Below are positions 36,579-37,960 of a stretch of 37,960 bases of DNA, in pieces; position 1 is the stretch's first letter; every line of letters starts with the position of its first letter. The position numbers and the translations under genes were made by a program. Source of the stretch: Asparagopsis taxiformis (Eukaryota; Rhodophyta; Florideophyceae; Bonnemaisoniales; Bonnemaisoniaceae). The stretch is from contig JALQPE010000374.1 of assembly GCA_030407315.1 (NCBI GenBank), positions 1-37,960 on the forward strand, written 5' to 3'. The notes below the pieces were generated by a model. The model worked only from the letters and a program-made list of their open reading frames with translations, had not been told where the DNA came from and did not search any database.

Positions 36579-37954
36579 TCATGCAGCCCTCGGTGGAAAT
36601 CCGTCTCGCCTACATAGTGCATATATCTCTCCACCCTCCAGCAGTCCGGGTCCGTGCCTTACCTCCCTCATGTTCTCATCATATTCGCATACACTCCCAT
36701 TGCAATAGTGCATACCAAACACCTCAGTGACTCCCTCACTCATCTCCACAATTACTGTTCGTCGCCTCTCTTCGACCTTGAACACTCCTTCATCAGTTTT
36801 TTGCAAACCAGGCAAACTCCATAAGCTGTACCTTGCTCATCTCTCGCACTCTCGTTCCTCAGGATAAAGAACGCTAGAACAATAAAAAACCGCGGTTCAT
36901 AATTAATTCTTCCCCGCATTATCTCTGATGTGAGACGAGACGCCGGGTACAGAATCGCTTGTGAAGTTGCACCATCCTCACATGTCCTCTGTTCAGGGCA
37001 AACAGCATGGATGATAGCTCCTGATTCTAGAGAGCCAGACCTCTGCACTGTTTTCCTTCCCCACTCTGTCGTAGTGCTTCTAGAAACTCTTCTCACCCAT
37101 TCGGCATACTTTCCACACCCGCTTGTTCCGCTTCCGTACCTTTCGGTAAAGAACCGTTTGAAAACACCTACAGCACCCTCTGCCATATCACATTTTCCAT
37201 TCATGTACTCCTTGACCTCGTCAATAGATATACCTCCATGCCCTCTCCACGTCACAATTTCACCATCCGCCGACAATATCTTTCCTCGACGCTGGGAGAG
37301 AAGCTGGAGAACCGGTTCCTGGAAGCAGTTTTTCACTACCTCGTCTTCCACATCTATTTCTCTCCCTAGCTCCTGTGAAAGAACGTTGACCATTTGAGAG
37401 CATTCGGACGAGGACCAATGTTGTGGCTCCATGCCGATTTCGCGCAAAACAATGGCCACTCTCGTCTGCCAGTCATCCGCAAGAACTAATTCCAGCGCTG
37501 AAAGCTGTTCGCTTTGGTGATTGGACATTCCTCACCTTTCTTCAGCGGCTGATGCATCCGTTCGAATATAAGCTCCTGCACGTGCTTCACAGAGCCGTAG
37601 GCAGGAAGCGTATGAACACAAAACTCGACAAGACGATGAACATTAGGCTTGTCCAAATGTGCTCCTGCTCCCTTCACTTTCCGACAATACTCATTCAGTC
37701 TCCACGTAGTCTACGGTTCTTTCCAGAATGTATTCATTCCTGCCACCTTCTCCGTCAGCCGTCTCTACTTCATGTGGACCGTCTTTCCACCATACGGGCA
37801 TGAAACTAATACACGAAACCAGCTTCTGAAACATCACTACTAGTTTGACGGCCCCATCAAATTTTTCACGATGACCTTCCCCTTTCCCATCCATCATTCG
37901 AGCTGCGTTTTTCGGAATGTCCCATAGGGCTATCGCAGCCACTGAATATGTCAC
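36579..37954 (-). pseudogene. Fragmented gene resembling the C-terminal part of an EnSpm/KDZ-type transposase
   Basis: Open segments read right to left in shifting frames: about 37954-37691, 37677-37486, 37528-36752 and 36815-36579, implying at least three frameshifts, one at the six-T run 36797-36802. The gene runs on beyond the right edge of the window. The second segment has KPNVHRLVEFCVHTLPAYG followed by VQELIFERMHQPLKK, and the third continues with an ADDWQTRV segment. The H-x2-L...FER/FE-x-HQ-x2-K arrangement is reminiscent of the helical part after the catalytic core in EnSpm/CACTA- and KDZ-like transposases. The DDE core is not in view. Recognition is from memory of motif style, not a search, so another family is possible. 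Confidence 0.4.
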
Positions 37955-37960
37955 TCATGT

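Overview
The window looks like accessory, repeat-dominated nuclear DNA of a eukaryote with long uninterrupted genes. The evidence is AATAAA signals after genes, good Kozak starts (gccATGg), basic nuclear-localisation-like stretches, a SET domain, and a chromodomain Ty3/gypsy retroelement whose RNase H and integrase read like those of oomycetes and red algae. I cannot name the species. I see no tRNA, rRNA, CRISPR array or ordinary housekeeping gene.

Layout. Two nearly identical arms of about 13.6 kb lie in inverted orientation (4-13600 and 18005-31593) around a 4.4 kb spacer (13601-18004). From the inner end outwards, each arm carries a 508-aa coiled-coil protein of unknown function, a convergent 453-aa protein with a possible Tudor-like N-terminus, a divergent 1104-aa protein and a convergent 1209-aa protein. 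The 1104-aa protein fuses a ParB/Srx-like N-terminal domain, a beta-class DNA amino-methyltransferase and a SET domain. The 1209-aa protein fuses a ParB/Srx-like domain to a C-terminal double-stranded beta-helix with the HxD...H...R pattern of 2-oxoglutarate/Fe(II) dioxygenases. The 1209-aa gene is intact in the right arm and carries three single-base frameshifts in the left arm.

Two kinds of palindrome-rich DNA frame these genes. Arrays that alternate a 39-nt perfect palindrome (A) with a roughly 55-nt imperfect palindrome (B) bracket every copy of the ParB-dioxygenase gene. At the inner arm ends, a dense cluster of ACAGTAAA/TTTACTGT motifs sits just inside a terminus reading CACTACGGTGTTG. 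This is the layout expected of a CACTA/EnSpm-type transposon end with subterminal repeats.

The spacer holds the 5' part of one retroelement on the minus strand (candidate LTR plus gag, cut off exactly at the left arm) and a decayed 3' part of a gypsy element on the plus strand (RNase H tail, integrase, chromodomain, LTR). Beyond the right arm (31594-37960) lies a third, diverged ParB-dioxygenase gene broken by two frameshifts, again between two A/B arrays. It is followed by fragments of a gene resembling the C-terminal part of EnSpm/KDZ-like transposases.

Interpretation (inference): this is a mobile-element family carrying its own chromatin kit. It has a DNA- plus histone-methylation writer, an oxidative eraser, possibly a reader, and dedicated palindromic DNA sites. 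The gene fusions, the site architecture and the repeated association are visible in the sequence. The biochemical activities and mobility are inferred.
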